DNA from: CAVRXT01 sp963725655
Lineage (GTDB): Bacteria > Acidobacteriota > Terriglobia > Acidiferrales > UBA7541
Direction: 5' to 3'
Length of the DNA: 64,000 nucleotides
NCBI GenBank assembly: GCA_963725655.1
Contig: CAVRYY010000003.1
Coordinates: 620,001-684,000 of the forward strand
Part shown: one piece after another, positions 16,821 through 26,191 of the stretch
How positions within the stretch are numbered: position 1 is the stretch's first letter
Layout: each line of letters starts with the position of its first letter
The notes under the pieces: model-generated
Seen by the model: the letters and a program-made list of their open reading frames with translations, nothing else
What the model was told of the DNA's origin: nothing
Database searches by the model: none
Program-made: the position numbers and the translations under genes

Positions 16821-18544
16821 GGTTTCACCGCCGGAGCCGCGTTGGTTCCAGGCGGCGGCAGGATGGGCGGACGTTCCGTGCCGCGCTTTTTCTTTTGCAC
16901 TTCGATTTCGGAAAACAACATCGCCGGCGCGGTGGCCGATACCGGAACTTGTCCAGATTCCGCGCCGCAGATCCCGTTGAATACGTGCATGGTGTCGCCG
17001 GTGACCATGATGTTGTTGAGGGAAAGCAGGGGCGTGCCCACGATATCCACGCCGCGCACCAGTTCGTCCGGGCGCCCGTCGGCGTACACCCGATAAACCA
17101 TTACCGGCAGCACCTGGAAGGCTTGCGGGCTCGCGCGGCCGGTGAGCGTGAACCCGCCCTGAATATCGTCGAAGTAAAGGCCGTAGGTCTTACCCTGCTT
17201 TTTGATCTCCTCCACAAACTGCTTGCGCAGCTCAGCGTCTTTTACGGTGTGGGTGGAGGTGACCACCAGGTTCCCCTGCCGTCCGGTGGCCATCAAGCCG
17301 GGCTGGCGGCGGCCGTGGCCGTTGGACTGGCTGAAATTGGTGATGGGCATGCGCGACATCAGAAAATTCTTGAGCACGCCGTTTTCCACGGCGACAACGC
17401 GCGCCGCCGGCACACCCTCATCGTCGTAATCGTAATAGCCGGCCAGCCGCACGCCGTCGAGCTCTTTTAGCGTGGGATCATCGGTCACACTCAGAAACGC
17501 CGGCAGCACCAGTTGGTTGACCTTCTTGGTGAAGGTCTGGCCTTCGGTTTCGCCTCGCTGGCGATGCCCCTCGAGCCGATGTCCCAGGACTTCGTGAAAA
17601 AATACCGCTGCGGCGCGACCGGAAAGCAGCGCCGGTCCGGCATAGGGCTCGGCAGCAGGAGCGGCGCGCAGGTTCGTCAAGTCGACGGACATCTGCTTCA
17701 CTTTGGGAGCAATCTCGGCGTCGGAGGGAAGCTGCTCGGGGGTGGCCGCCTGGAAGGATTCGACGCGCATCAGTTCGGTGCCGTCATCGGCGCGAGTCTG
17801 GGCTTCGATCACCAGGCGCGCGACCGCCGACGGACGGATCAACGACGTGCCTTCGCTGGTGGCGAGGTAAGAGCGGTTAGAGGAAACCGTGAATGAAACT
17901 GCCGCGGAGTAAACCTGGGGGTTGTCGAGAAAGCCTGCGGACAACTTGCGGACCCGCTCTTCCCAGGTCTTGCGGTCCTGAAAGGGCCGGAATTGCCCGA
18001 GATCCGCGTGCTTTTGCGGCGGCTCCTGAGAAAAATCGGGGGACTTGTCTTCTTCGGCGGCTTCGACGGCGTTGTTCGCTTTCACTTTGGCAAACGCCGC
18101 CGAGGCCTGCTGATATTCGCGGTTGGTGAGATCCCACAGGATCCGGGCGGCGGCGTCCGGATCGTTATCGAGGGGCAGTTGCCCGGAAGTGATTCCTGAC
18201 CCGCGGCTGTGACTGTGAGTGTTGTCGAGGGCCATCGATCCCACGCGCATCATCACGTCGCCCTGGCGTAGAACTACGTCCGTGGAAAGTATCAGGCCGC
18301 CGTCGGAGGCGACGATGCCCACGGTATCGACGTCTGAGACCGCGTAGCTGAGAAAGTAGGGAGCGGGATCGGATTTAGCCAGCGACGCGGTAGCGCGGTT
18401 AAGTTCGCGCAGCATCACCGTCATCAAATCAGCAGGAGTGGTGCGGGCGGCGGCTGAAACGCCTGCGGATGTCGAGCGGATCGCCGCCGGGGCGAACCCG
18501 GCGATCACCGCACACGCTAGGGCCCATGTGAGCAGGCGTCGCAT
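16817..18544 (-). CDS. Secreted TldD-like metalloprotease
   Basis: The product has 575 residues and starts with a signal peptide (RLLTWALACAVIAGFAPAA). The catalytic motif HEVLGHRLEGH begins at residue 317 (HExxxH), and C526 in GICGAESGQVPVS sits where TldD has its cysteine zinc ligand. In E. coli, TldD acts with TldE in the cytoplasm to hydrolyse unstructured peptides and to mature microcin B17. Here both halves carry export signals, so the enzyme should act in the periplasm. Gene order is tRNA-Glu, then this gene, then the TldE-like gene, all leftward, with a 4-nt overlap between the protein genes. The substrate is unknown. Confidence 0.88.
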   Translation of the reverse strand: MRRLLTWALACAVIAGFAPAAIRSTSAGVSAAARTTPADLMTVMLRELNRATASLAKSDPAPYFLSYAVSDVDTVGIVASDGGLILSTDVVLRQGDVMMRVGSMALDNTHSHSRGSGITSGQLPLDNDPDAAARILWDLTNREYQQASAAFAKVKANNAVEAAEEDKSPDFSQEPPQKHADLGQFRPFQDRKTWEERVRKLSAGFLDNPQVYSAAVSFTVSSNRSYLATSEGTSLIRPSAVARLVIEAQTRADDGTELMRVESFQAATPEQLPSDAEIAPKVKQMSVDLTNLRAAPAAEPYAGPALLSGRAAAVFFHEVLGHRLEGHRQRGETEGQTFTKKVNQLVLPAFLSVTDDPTLKELDGVRLAGYYDYDDEGVPAARVVAVENGVLKNFLMSRMPITNFSQSNGHGRRQPGLMATGRQGNLVVTSTHTVKDAELRKQFVEEIKKQGKTYGLYFDDIQGGFTLTGRASPQAFQVLPVMVYRVYADGRPDELVRGVDIVGTPLLSLNNIMVTGDTMHVFNGICGAESGQVPVSATAPAMLFSEIEVQKKKRGTERPPILPPPGTNAAPAVKP

Positions 18545-18606
18545 TTCTACCTTGTTCTCGCGCTAAGCTGTCGGCCTAAGAATAACAGAAGGGGTTTTAC
18601 AACGAG

Positions 18607-18681
18607 TGGTAGCGGTACCGGGAATCGAACCCGGGTTTCCAGATTGAGAATCTGATGTCCTAACCCCTAGACGATACCGCC
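18607..18681 (-). tRNA. tRNA-Glu, anticodon CTC, with encoded CCA
   Basis: Read leftwards from 18681, the 75 nt fold into a standard cloverleaf. The acceptor GGCGGTA pairs with TACCGCT. The D-arm contains TCGTCTAGGGGTTAGGAC. The anticodon stem TCAGA/TCTGG encloses TTCTCAA (anticodon CTC). The T-arm is CCGGGTTCGATTCCCGG. The discriminator A is followed by an encoded CCA. It lies 62 bp upstream of the TldD-like gene on the same strand. Confidence 0.95.
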
Positions 18682-18777
18682 GTATGTGAACCGGTTAGCG
18701 AGGTTAAGTTTCGCACGCCTAATAACCATCTGCAAGCGCACCTCGCCAACGGGGCAGCCTTCGGCGGGCCTTTCCGA

Positions 18778-18807
18778 TTGACATGGCTGCAATGAAGGGA
18801 ATAGGCT
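18778..18807 (+). promoter_or_regulatory. Possible promoter for the small secreted protein
   Basis: There is a perfect -35 TTGACA at 18778-18783, with a weak -10 candidate TAGGCT at 18802-18807 (spacing 18). It would give a leader of about 45 nt before ATG 18856. Confidence 0.4.
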
Positions 18808-18855
18808 GCGCGCAGTTTTTGGGCCCCCCCACAACTTCACAGGAGATGAAACCAC

Positions 18856-19341
18856 ATGCGACGATTCGTGCCCATCATTGGATTGATGTTGCTTACTGCA
18901 GGGACCGCTGCTGCGCAGACGAAAGTATCGGGAACCGCTCTGTTTGCCAAGCCTGATCCGCAAACCATCGTGGCTACCGGCGACGGGGCCGGCCACTCGC
19001 TTGGCGTTGGTCAACGAAAGTGCACTTGGACGACGGCAATGGAAGTGGGTGGCGAAAAATCGAAGGAAGGCATGAGCACTGCGACGATGGATATCAAAGG
19101 CGACACCGCTCGGACCCACGGCTATCACGTGACCACCACAGATGCCGGGGACAAGTACTTCGTCTCGTTCCAGGGCACGGCCGTGTTGAAGGATGGAGCG
19201 GAGACGAGCGAGAAAGGCACATGGAGCTTCACGGGTGGTACCGGCAAACTGAAGGGGATAGCCGGGAAGGGCACCTACACTTGCGCCCCGTCCGGCGATG
19301 GAATGAGTTGCGGCATCGAAGGCGAGGCGACAACGAAGTAG
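18856..19341 (+). CDS. Secreted beta-barrel-like hypothetical protein
   Basis: The product has 161 residues with a clear signal peptide (FVPIIGLMLLTAGTAAAQ). AGGAG at 18841-18845 precedes the ATG. The mature part is beta-strand-rich with alternating polar and small residues, including GTWSFTGGTGKLKGIAGKGTYTC; this phrase recalls the repeated strands of allene-oxide-cyclase-like or avidin-like barrels. Three cysteines lie in the mature protein, two near the C-terminus (YTCAPSGDGMSCG). I cannot assign a family. It is a single-gene unit convergent with the next gene. Confidence 0.7.
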   Translation: MRRFVPIIGLMLLTAGTAAAQTKVSGTALFAKPDPQTIVATGDGAGHSLGVGQRKCTWTTAMEVGGEKSKEGMSTATMDIKGDTARTHGYHVTTTDAGDKYFVSFQGTAVLKDGAETSEKGTWSFTGGTGKLKGIAGKGTYTCAPSGDGMSCGIEGEATTK

Positions 19342-19461
19342 TGGAGAACGGATAAAAGGCCGGCCTGTTCCGTGGTGCGCACCGTCAACGGCGATCTGGT
19401 GAGAGCGGGCATATCGCATGGCCACGGAACTGGTCCGGCCGCTGCAAACGCGCTCAGGTTC

Positions 19462-20631
19462 CTAGTTCCCGGCGTGCGGCGGCTTTCGTACTGGGGGAGC
19501 TTTGGTTCGGTGATCGAGAACCACCCAACGCACGGAGGAATGGTATATCGGCGGGCCATCCAAGCGCATCGCTGGCATGTGAAAATCCACGCTGATGAAA
19601 ACTTCCTGCTGAAATCCTGACGGCTCGAATAACGTGCTCCGCACCAAATCCATCGCCGTCCGGCTCAAGCCCGCATCGGAAGTCTGCAACGCCTCGGCAT
19701 CCAGCACACTGCCGTCTTGCGCGTCCAGCGTGGCATGAACGATCACTGGTTGAAAGAAACGTGACGTGGGCGCGTCGGAAGGGTCGACGCGCATCGGCAC
19801 GCGGCTGGGGGTCGCCAGCGTGAACGATTCCCCCGCGCTCACCATTTCCGGCGTCGGCTTCAGGAGGTCCGCATCGATATGGGGCGCGTCTTCCAGGCTT
19901 TCGACGCGCACTTGAACCGTCATGCGGCCGTCTTCGAATATGGAGATTTGCCGCGGGAAAATATGCCCGTGAAAATCCGCGGCGCCATCGTAGTCGTAGA
20001 CCGCGTAGATGCCAGGCGCTTCGGACCACGTTTGCAAGAGGCCGGTAGCGGAATCGATGCAGTCCTCTCGCTCAACCCACGAGCGCGGCGCGGGATTCGG
20101 TGGCAGAGAATAGCTGAGCAGCATACATGTCACCGGCTCGCCGTCGTGCTCGACATCGGCGGCGCGAATCATAAACTTTTGTGGGGATTGCACGATCGGC
20201 CGAAGCAGAACGGAGCGAACCAACTGAACGCGGAGGGGAACCGGCTCGGAAGGATTGGTGCCGTAGACTCGGTTGTCGGCGCCGATGCGAATCACCTGCG
20301 AATTCTGCAATTGCGCGGTCCAGCGCCAGTGCGATGGTCCATCGGATAGCCACTCCATCGTCCCTGGGCCCTCGTTCTGGGTTGCGCCGCTGGCGTCAAA
20401 GGAAACTTTCAGCGCGTAGGGAGTGGTGAGGGCATCAAGATTGAAGTTTTCCCGAGCGCGACCCAAAAGATCGAGCGCGGCACCGCGATCGGCAGGCTTG
20501 GAGAGAGTGCGCGGCGCACGGGTCACCAGCTCATGAGGGTCGCGCGGCGGAGGATTCGTTTGGGCAAAAATGGCAGGGATACACAACAGAGAAAAAACGA
20601 ACGGCCCAAAGAGCCGGGTGGCGGTTCGCAT
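19462..20631 (-). CDS. Secreted hypothetical protein with possible TonB-like C-terminal domain
   Basis: The product has 389 residues with a signal peptide (LFGPFVFSLLCIPAIFAQ). Residues about 50-250 form a beta-rich region (YALKVSFDASG, GTMEWLSDGPSHWRWTAQL, MEWLSDG) reminiscent of outer-membrane lipoprotein sorting or DUF-type folds. The segment at about 285-350 (PVIVHATLDAQDGSVLDAEA, DLVRSTLFEPSGFQQEVFIS) resembles a TonB C-terminal repeat. Neither assignment is firm. It is transcribed alone, divergently from the GGDEF-EAL gene. Many acidobacterial genomes encode such secreted proteins of unknown role. Confidence 0.65.
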   Translation of the reverse strand: MRTATRLFGPFVFSLLCIPAIFAQTNPPPRDPHELVTRAPRTLSKPADRGAALDLLGRARENFNLDALTTPYALKVSFDASGATQNEGPGTMEWLSDGPSHWRWTAQLQNSQVIRIGADNRVYGTNPSEPVPLRVQLVRSVLLRPIVQSPQKFMIRAADVEHDGEPVTCMLLSYSLPPNPAPRSWVEREDCIDSATGLLQTWSEAPGIYAVYDYDGAADFHGHIFPRQISIFEDGRMTVQVRVESLEDAPHIDADLLKPTPEMVSAGESFTLATPSRVPMRVDPSDAPTSRFFQPVIVHATLDAQDGSVLDAEALQTSDAGLSRTAMDLVRSTLFEPSGFQQEVFISVDFHMPAMRLDGPPIYHSSVRWVVLDHRTKAPPVRKPPHAGN

Positions 20632-21013
20632 TAGATCTCACAAATCGGATGGATTCCAGCAGGGGCCTGGCGGCGATTCTAATCGACACTTGCCGCCCGG
20701 CGCAATTAAAACAATGGCAGGAACGGGCGTTGGCTCGACAAGCGGACCAACCGCCGAACTGTGCGACGGGGCACCGAAACCGGCTGCATTCGACGCGAAC
20801 GGTCTTCCCGGCATCGAGTGCGGTGAACAGCGTTACTGATAGGCATACCAGGGATTGTCGCCCGGACGACGCGGACCCTTAACAGCCATATAGTAGATAC
20901 ACGGTGCAGTCAGCTTTGGTGGTGAGCGGATCCTTCAGGGTTCCTTGCGCTCGACATCCACGGCGAATCCGGGCGTTGGCCAGGCCAGAAGGGGTCTAGC
21001 GGTCCACTTCCTG
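20632..21013. other. Divergent promoter region, no gene seen
   Basis: This is the spacer between a leftward secreted protein and the rightward GGDEF-EAL gene. Short frames here read as chance translations. A TATAGT at 20889-20894 could be a -10 for the GGDEF-EAL gene, but no good -35 accompanies it. Confidence 0.4.
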
Positions 21014-22927
21014 ATGGAAATGACAATGAGCCTCAGCCTGATCTCCTTCCCGTCCTGGGTGGTTCACGGGCATTGGCTCGAATTGGCCGGTTTGACCCTC
21101 GCGCCGTACGTGTACATCGCCTACCAGCGGCTACGTTATCGTCGCCGGAACGAGCTGTTCCGCGTGGTCAGCGAAAATGCCGCGGACATGATTGCGCTCG
21201 TGGAGGTCACCGGGAAACGCCTCTATAACAGTCCTGCTTACGAGAAAGTGCTGGGCTACTCGTCCGAAGAATTGGCTGCGACCGCATCGCTCGAGCAGGT
21301 GCATCCCGAAGATCGGCAGCGGGTGATCGAAGCAGGGACCCAAGCGCGAACTACCGGCACCGGCTCACGCCTGGAATACCGCATGCGCCACAAGGACGGG
21401 ACCTGGCGAGTGCTGGAGTCCACGTCCAACGCGATCCGCAACCGCCGGGGCCAAGTGACGCAGTTGGTGATCGTCAACCGCGACATCACCGAGCGCAAGC
21501 GGATGGAGGAGCGGCTGGAACATGAGGCGTTCCACGATGCGCTCACCGGCTTGCCGAATCGTAATCTGTTCCTGGATCGAGTGCAGCGCGCGATGGACTA
21601 CGCGCAGCGCCATCCGGAGTTCCAGTTCGCTGTGCTATTCGTGGAACTCCACGGATTGAAACCCTTCAACGAAACGATGGGCTACGCGGTGGTCGACCAG
21701 CTGATCATCAACATCAGCAACCGGCTCAAATCTCGTTTGCGGCACGACGATACCGTTTCCCGTTCCACGCCTACCGGCGATCCCGGCCGGCACACCGGCG
21801 ACGAGACGCTGGCGCGCATGGACGGCGATCGGTTCACGATTCTTCTGGAAGGCATCAAAACGCCGAGCGACCCGATGCGAGTTGCGATGCGCGTGCAGGA
21901 AGGATTGGCGGCGCCCTTCAGCGCCAACGGCACAAATGCCTTCACCTCCGCGAGTATTGGCATCGCGATAGGTTCTTCGTCATACCACAAGCCCGCTGAG
22001 ATGCTGCGCGACGCAGACATCGCGATGTGCCGCGCGAAAGCCCAGGGCGCGCCTGGCTGCGAAGTATTCGATACGGAGATGCATGCGCTGGTGGTCCGGC
22101 GAATGAAGTTAGAAACCGAGTTGCGCCAAGCGATAAAGCGCGATGAGTTTCGGGTGTTCTATCAGCCGATCGTTCGGATTGCTACCGGCCAGATCGCGGG
22201 CGTAGAGGCGCTGGTCCGCTGGTGGCGCAACGGGGCGGAGTTCATCGGTCCCGCGGATTTTATCGAAATCGCCGAGGAGACCGGCTTGATCGTTCCGCTG
22301 GGCCTGTGGGTGTTCAAAGAAGCTTGCCGGCAGGGCCACGCATGGCATCAATTGTTTGGCACCGATCCACCGCTGACCGTCACCATCAATGTGTCACCGT
22401 GCCAACTGGCGCAGAGCAACCTGGTGGCCGACGTAAAGGCCGCCCTGGAAGAGACCCAGATGGAGCCGGGGACGCTGCAGCTGGAAATCACCGAATCGAT
22501 GGCGATGAGCGATCCCAAGTTTGCGATGCGTATTTTTTCGCAGCTAAAAGATCTTGGCGTTCGGTTGAGCATCGACGATTTTGGCACCGGCCATTCTTCT
22601 CTCAGCCGCATCCGCAGTTTTCCGGTCGACGTTCTGAAGATCGATCGCTCTTTTGTTCGCGGGATCGAGAAAGACGTAGAAAGCCGTGAAATCGCTCGAC
22701 TGATCGTGACCCTCGCGCATCATCTCAACCTGAAGGTGATTGCCGAAGGGATCGAGACAGTCGGCCAGCAGGCCTACCTCCAACAGTTCGGCTGCGAATA
22801 CGGTCAGGGCTATTTTTATTCCCCACCAATCGACGGTGAGGCGCTACAGAAACTTCTGGTCAGCCCGTCGAGCATGCCGAGCGCGTCCGCTAAACCTGCC
22901 AAATCATTCGTCAACGTCACACCCTGA
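21014..22927 (+). CDS. PAS-GGDEF-EAL protein, probable c-di-GMP phosphodiesterase
   Basis: The product has about 637 residues from ATG 21014; ATG 21020 or 21026 and a TTG at 20945 are alternatives because no strong ribosome site is present. One hydrophobic segment near the N-terminus is followed by a PAS domain (FRVVSENAADMIALVEVTG to VIVNRDITERKR). The GGDEF domain is degenerate: the signature reads MDGDRF, and about 20 extra residues rich in Thr, Gly and Asp precede it. The EAL domain looks intact, with FYQPIV, EALVRW, TINVSP, LEITES, DDFGTGHSS, LKIDRSF and AEGIET all visible. It should degrade c-di-GMP, with the GGDEF part perhaps acting as a GTP-sensing regulator. Confidence 0.9.
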   Translation: MEMTMSLSLISFPSWVVHGHWLELAGLTLAPYVYIAYQRLRYRRRNELFRVVSENAADMIALVEVTGKRLYNSPAYEKVLGYSSEELAATASLEQVHPEDRQRVIEAGTQARTTGTGSRLEYRMRHKDGTWRVLESTSNAIRNRRGQVTQLVIVNRDITERKRMEERLEHEAFHDALTGLPNRNLFLDRVQRAMDYAQRHPEFQFAVLFVELHGLKPFNETMGYAVVDQLIINISNRLKSRLRHDDTVSRSTPTGDPGRHTGDETLARMDGDRFTILLEGIKTPSDPMRVAMRVQEGLAAPFSANGTNAFTSASIGIAIGSSSYHKPAEMLRDADIAMCRAKAQGAPGCEVFDTEMHALVVRRMKLETELRQAIKRDEFRVFYQPIVRIATGQIAGVEALVRWWRNGAEFIGPADFIEIAEETGLIVPLGLWVFKEACRQGHAWHQLFGTDPPLTVTINVSPCQLAQSNLVADVKAALEETQMEPGTLQLEITESMAMSDPKFAMRIFSQLKDLGVRLSIDDFGTGHSSLSRIRSFPVDVLKIDRSFVRGIEKDVESREIARLIVTLAHHLNLKVIAEGIETVGQQAYLQQFGCEYGQGYFYSPPIDGEALQKLLVSPSSMPSASAKPAKSFVNVTP

Positions 22928-22972
22928 ATTTCGGCCAGAGATCCTTTTTAGGGCCCGCAGTAAGCAACCTGT

Positions 22973-23002
22973 TTGACGTGGTGTCTTCGAAGGAACTATG
23001 TT
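22973..23002 (+). promoter_or_regulatory. Sigma70-like promoter for the ADOP permease gene
   Basis: TTGACG (22973-22978) is followed after 18 bases by TATGTT (22997-23002), giving a leader of about 65 nt before ATG 23075. Confidence 0.45.
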
Positions 23003-23074
23003 CCAATTCGTACACATGGGCTGGCTAAAAGCAGGTGAGAAGCCCGGAAACTGAACGCCGCGCGAGGGCGCGCT

Positions 23075-25519
23075 ATGGAAACACTCGGACAAGACACCCG
23101 CTATGCACTCAGGAAGTTGAGGAAGACTCCCGGCTTTGCGGCCGTGGCGATTCTCACCCTGGCGCTTGGGATTGGGGCGTCTACGGCCATTTTCAGCGTG
23201 GTGGAAAACATCTTGCTCGACCCTTTTCCTTACCCCGATGCGCAACGGTTCATGTCCATACAGATCCACAACACCGAGGAAAATCAGCCGGGCGGGCGCA
23301 GTGGTTTCAAGGGGCCCGAATTTCTGGACTTCGCGGAGCAGAATCAAGTATTCGACAGCGCGATCGGCAAAGACAGCGTGGATGTGCTCTATCGTTCAGG
23401 CGAGGGTACGCAACAACTCACCGGGAGCTACGTCACGCCGGGAACATTTGAGTTTCTGGGCATGCCTGCGCTGCTCGGCCGAGTGCTTCAGCCAGCGGAC
23501 TACGAGCCGGGTGCGGCTCCCGTTTTCGTGCTGCGCTATAAGACCTGGGTAAAAGAGTTTGGCGCCGATCCGAATATCCTAAACAAAAATTTCGTGTTGA
23601 ACGACATGCCGCGAACGCTGATCGGCATCATGCCGCCGCGCTTCGCCTGGGGCGACGCCGACATGTGGGTTCCGTTGAAGCCGACCCGCACCGGCGAGGG
23701 TTTGTCCTACTCCGGATCTTTCCCGCATTACTGGTATTTTCTAGGACGCTTGAAGCCGGGAGTTTCGGTGAAACAAGCCGAGGCGGATTTAAACGTCGTG
23801 GCGAAGCAGCTGGCCACGCTCTACCCCAAGGATTACCCAAAACACTTTACGGTGAAGGTTGTGTCGTTGACGGACTCGGTCGCCGGGCAGTTCCGAACGA
23901 CTCTTTATATCGTGCTGTCTGCGGTTGTTTTGCTGCTACTGATCGGCTGTGGAAACGTGGCGAACCTGCTGCTGGCCAAAGCGACTACCCGCGAGAAAGA
24001 ATTCGCGATTCGCTCCGCTCTAGGCGCGAGCCGCATGCGATTGATACGCCAGCTCCTGGTGGAGAGCTTGATTCTCGCGCTAAGTGGGGCAGCGCTGGGA
24101 ACCCTGCTCGCATGGGGCGGTCTGAAATTCCTGGTCGCGTTGATGCCGCGGGACGTTGTTCCGGTGGAAGCGGTGATCCAGCTCAATACACCGGTGCTGC
24201 TCTTTGCGCTCGGGGTGGCGATTCTGACGGCGTTCATCTTTGGACTGATGCCGGCGCTGAAGGCAGCGCGGAAAGATTTGAACGAGCCGTTGCGCGATAG
24301 CGGCAAAGGTGTGAGCGGCGGGTTTCGTCATGGCAGGGTTCGCGACGCGGTGGTGGTGCTGGAAGTGGCGCTTTCTCTCACACTGCTCGTTGCTGCGGGC
24401 CTATTGATGCGGAGTTTTGCGGCCCTCCGCGAAGTGCATCTCGGCCTGCAGCCAGATCACATCCTGGTGGTGAGATTGCCGCTGCCCGTGGAGCGTTACA
24501 AGACGGCGGATCAAGTGACCGGCTTTTTCCGGCCCCTGCTGCAGCGTCTGAAAGCTCTGCCCGGCGTGGTGGATGCAGCCGAGACCAGCGCGCTTCCTCC
24601 CTACGGCGGGATCGGCAGCGAAATCGAACTACCCGGGAAGACGCATTCGGAAAAATGGAGCGCATTCGTCCAACTCTGCAGCGAAGGCTATTTCCCGGTT
24701 CTGAAAATCAGGTTTCTGGACGGAAGAACCTTCAACGAAGGAGAGGTGGCCGGCGCGCGCAAGCTCGCCGTGGTGAACCAGACATTTGTCAAAAGGTTTC
24801 TGCCCGGGGATAACCCCATCGGCAGGCAGGTGCGCATCGCGCAACTCGCCGAATTTGCAGACAAGGTGGCGGACCCCACGTTCGAAATCATCGGTCTGGT
24901 CGCCGATGCCAAGAACCGCGGCCTCCAAGATGCACCCGAACCGGAAGTTTGGGTACCGTACACCGTGACCGGATCGGCGAACCGCGGCATTCTGGTTCGC
25001 ACCAGCCAGGAACCGATGAGCATGATGAATGCGGTGCGCCACGAAGTCTGGGCGACCGACTCTAACGTCGCGCTGACGCTCACCGGCACCCTGGAGGGCT
25101 ACATCAGCCAGTTCTCGTACGCCGGGCCGCGATTCGGTTTCATGCTGATGACCATCTTCGCTTCGATTGGACTGATTTTGGTCACCATCGGGGTTTACAG
25201 TGTGCTCGCTTACACCGCCGCGCAGCGCACCCAAGAGATCGGCATTCGCATGGCTCTCGGCGCGCAGGCTTCCGATGTTCTGGGAATGGTGGTCCGTATG
25301 GGCCTTGGCTTGGTGGCGGCAGGAGTGGGAATCGGAGTGCTCGCCAGTTTGGCGATGGGGCGAATCATCGCGACGCAACTGTGGGGAGTGTCGGCTTACG
25401 ATCCCTGGACGCTCACGTGCGTCCCGTTGGTGCTGCTTGGCACCGGACTACTAGCTTGCTGGTTGCCGGCCCGACGCGCGGCGCGAGTGGATCCGCTGGT
25501 CGCGCTGCGATACGAATGA
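23075..25519 (+). CDS. ADOP-family MacB-like permease
   Basis: The product has 814 residues. It starts with the family signature LGQDTRYALRKLRKTPGFAAVAILTLALGIGASTAIFSVVENILL. A MacB-type periplasmic domain (about 50-270), a first block of three membrane segments with a FtsX-like core (about 280-410), a second periplasmic domain and a final FtsX block ending ARRAARVDPLVALRYE follow. This is the acidobacterial duplicated orphan permease layout. No cognate ATPase gene lies nearby, which is usual for these orphans. The family is presumed to move or release peptides, lipids or drugs across the envelope, but the true substrates are unknown. Confidence 0.93.
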   Translation: METLGQDTRYALRKLRKTPGFAAVAILTLALGIGASTAIFSVVENILLDPFPYPDAQRFMSIQIHNTEENQPGGRSGFKGPEFLDFAEQNQVFDSAIGKDSVDVLYRSGEGTQQLTGSYVTPGTFEFLGMPALLGRVLQPADYEPGAAPVFVLRYKTWVKEFGADPNILNKNFVLNDMPRTLIGIMPPRFAWGDADMWVPLKPTRTGEGLSYSGSFPHYWYFLGRLKPGVSVKQAEADLNVVAKQLATLYPKDYPKHFTVKVVSLTDSVAGQFRTTLYIVLSAVVLLLLIGCGNVANLLLAKATTREKEFAIRSALGASRMRLIRQLLVESLILALSGAALGTLLAWGGLKFLVALMPRDVVPVEAVIQLNTPVLLFALGVAILTAFIFGLMPALKAARKDLNEPLRDSGKGVSGGFRHGRVRDAVVVLEVALSLTLLVAAGLLMRSFAALREVHLGLQPDHILVVRLPLPVERYKTADQVTGFFRPLLQRLKALPGVVDAAETSALPPYGGIGSEIELPGKTHSEKWSAFVQLCSEGYFPVLKIRFLDGRTFNEGEVAGARKLAVVNQTFVKRFLPGDNPIGRQVRIAQLAEFADKVADPTFEIIGLVADAKNRGLQDAPEPEVWVPYTVTGSANRGILVRTSQEPMSMMNAVRHEVWATDSNVALTLTGTLEGYISQFSYAGPRFGFMLMTIFASIGLILVTIGVYSVLAYTAAQRTQEIGIRMALGAQASDVLGMVVRMGLGLVAAGVGIGVLASLAMGRIIATQLWGVSAYDPWTLTCVPLVLLGTGLLACWLPARRAARVDPLVALRYE

Positions 25520-25567
25520 TCGCGGGTGCTGGATGGCTCACGAGAAAAACCAGCGATGAGCGCGCGG

Positions 25568-26083
25568 CTACTTCGGTATTCGGACTACCGTGAGTGACTG
25601 CAGCATTTTTATCCAGCGCGCCGGCCTTTTGTCGTGCGGGGCCACCAGGCGGAATGGTCCGGCCTTGTCATCGAGCGGTGTCCCGTTCATGGTGTCCGCG
25701 ACGGTTACTTCGGAATCCTGGAAGTCCGCATCGAGCTCGGCCAGCGAAAAGATCACTCGGTAACCGTCGGCCGCGTCGGCCTGAACGTACGTGGCCATCG
25801 CCGCGCCGCGAAGCTGGGAGCTTTGCGGCACTCCGGCGCGCTTTAGCAATTCCGCCAGCAGCACACCCTCGTAGGTTTTCTCTTTGTTGTCGTGCGGGCT
25901 GGTCACCTTGAGCGTCTTGCGGGGCATGTGCAGCAGGTCTTCTCGCGTCAGAGATAGCCGCGTTTGGACGTCGCCAACGACACTCAGTTGAGTCCGCGCA
26001 GGCGGAGATTGTGCAAGCACGCGCGGGCAGCCCACGATGCTCGAAACCAAGAGCAGCAGGCCATGGGTGAAGACTCGTTTCAC
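25568..26083 (-). CDS. Secreted molybdopterin-binding-fold protein
   Basis: The product has 171 residues with a signal peptide (HGLLLLVSSIVGCPRVLAQ). The mature sequence fits the small stand-alone version of the oxidoreductase molybdopterin-binding domain: a start like TQLSVVGDVQTRLSLTREDL, then KTYEGVLLAELLKRAGVP, DGYRVIFSLAELDADF and GPFRLVAPHDKRPARWIKML. These small proteins keep the SUOX-like fold, but I see no cysteine in the position that ligates molybdenum in full-length enzymes, so catalysis is doubtful. It lies 108 bp downstream of the porin gene on the same strand, behind a TOBE-domain regulator, which suggests a common link to molybdenum. Confidence 0.78.
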   Translation of the reverse strand: MKRVFTHGLLLLVSSIVGCPRVLAQSPPARTQLSVVGDVQTRLSLTREDLLHMPRKTLKVTSPHDNKEKTYEGVLLAELLKRAGVPQSSQLRGAAMATYVQADAADGYRVIFSLAELDADFQDSEVTVADTMNGTPLDDKAGPFRLVAPHDKRPARWIKMLQSLTVVRIPK

Positions 26084-26191
26084 TTAACCCTTCTATAGCA
26101 CAAATGGAAGCTAGTTCGCGGAATGGGGCAAGTCAACCGCGCCGGTTTCCTTCGCACTCGCAAATATCGAGCGATCCCGCCGCGAAACCGA

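Noticed and set aside
20570..20882. Rightward frames upstream of the GGDEF-EAL gene
   Set aside because: Chance composition, overlap with the neighbouring gene and no ribosome site.
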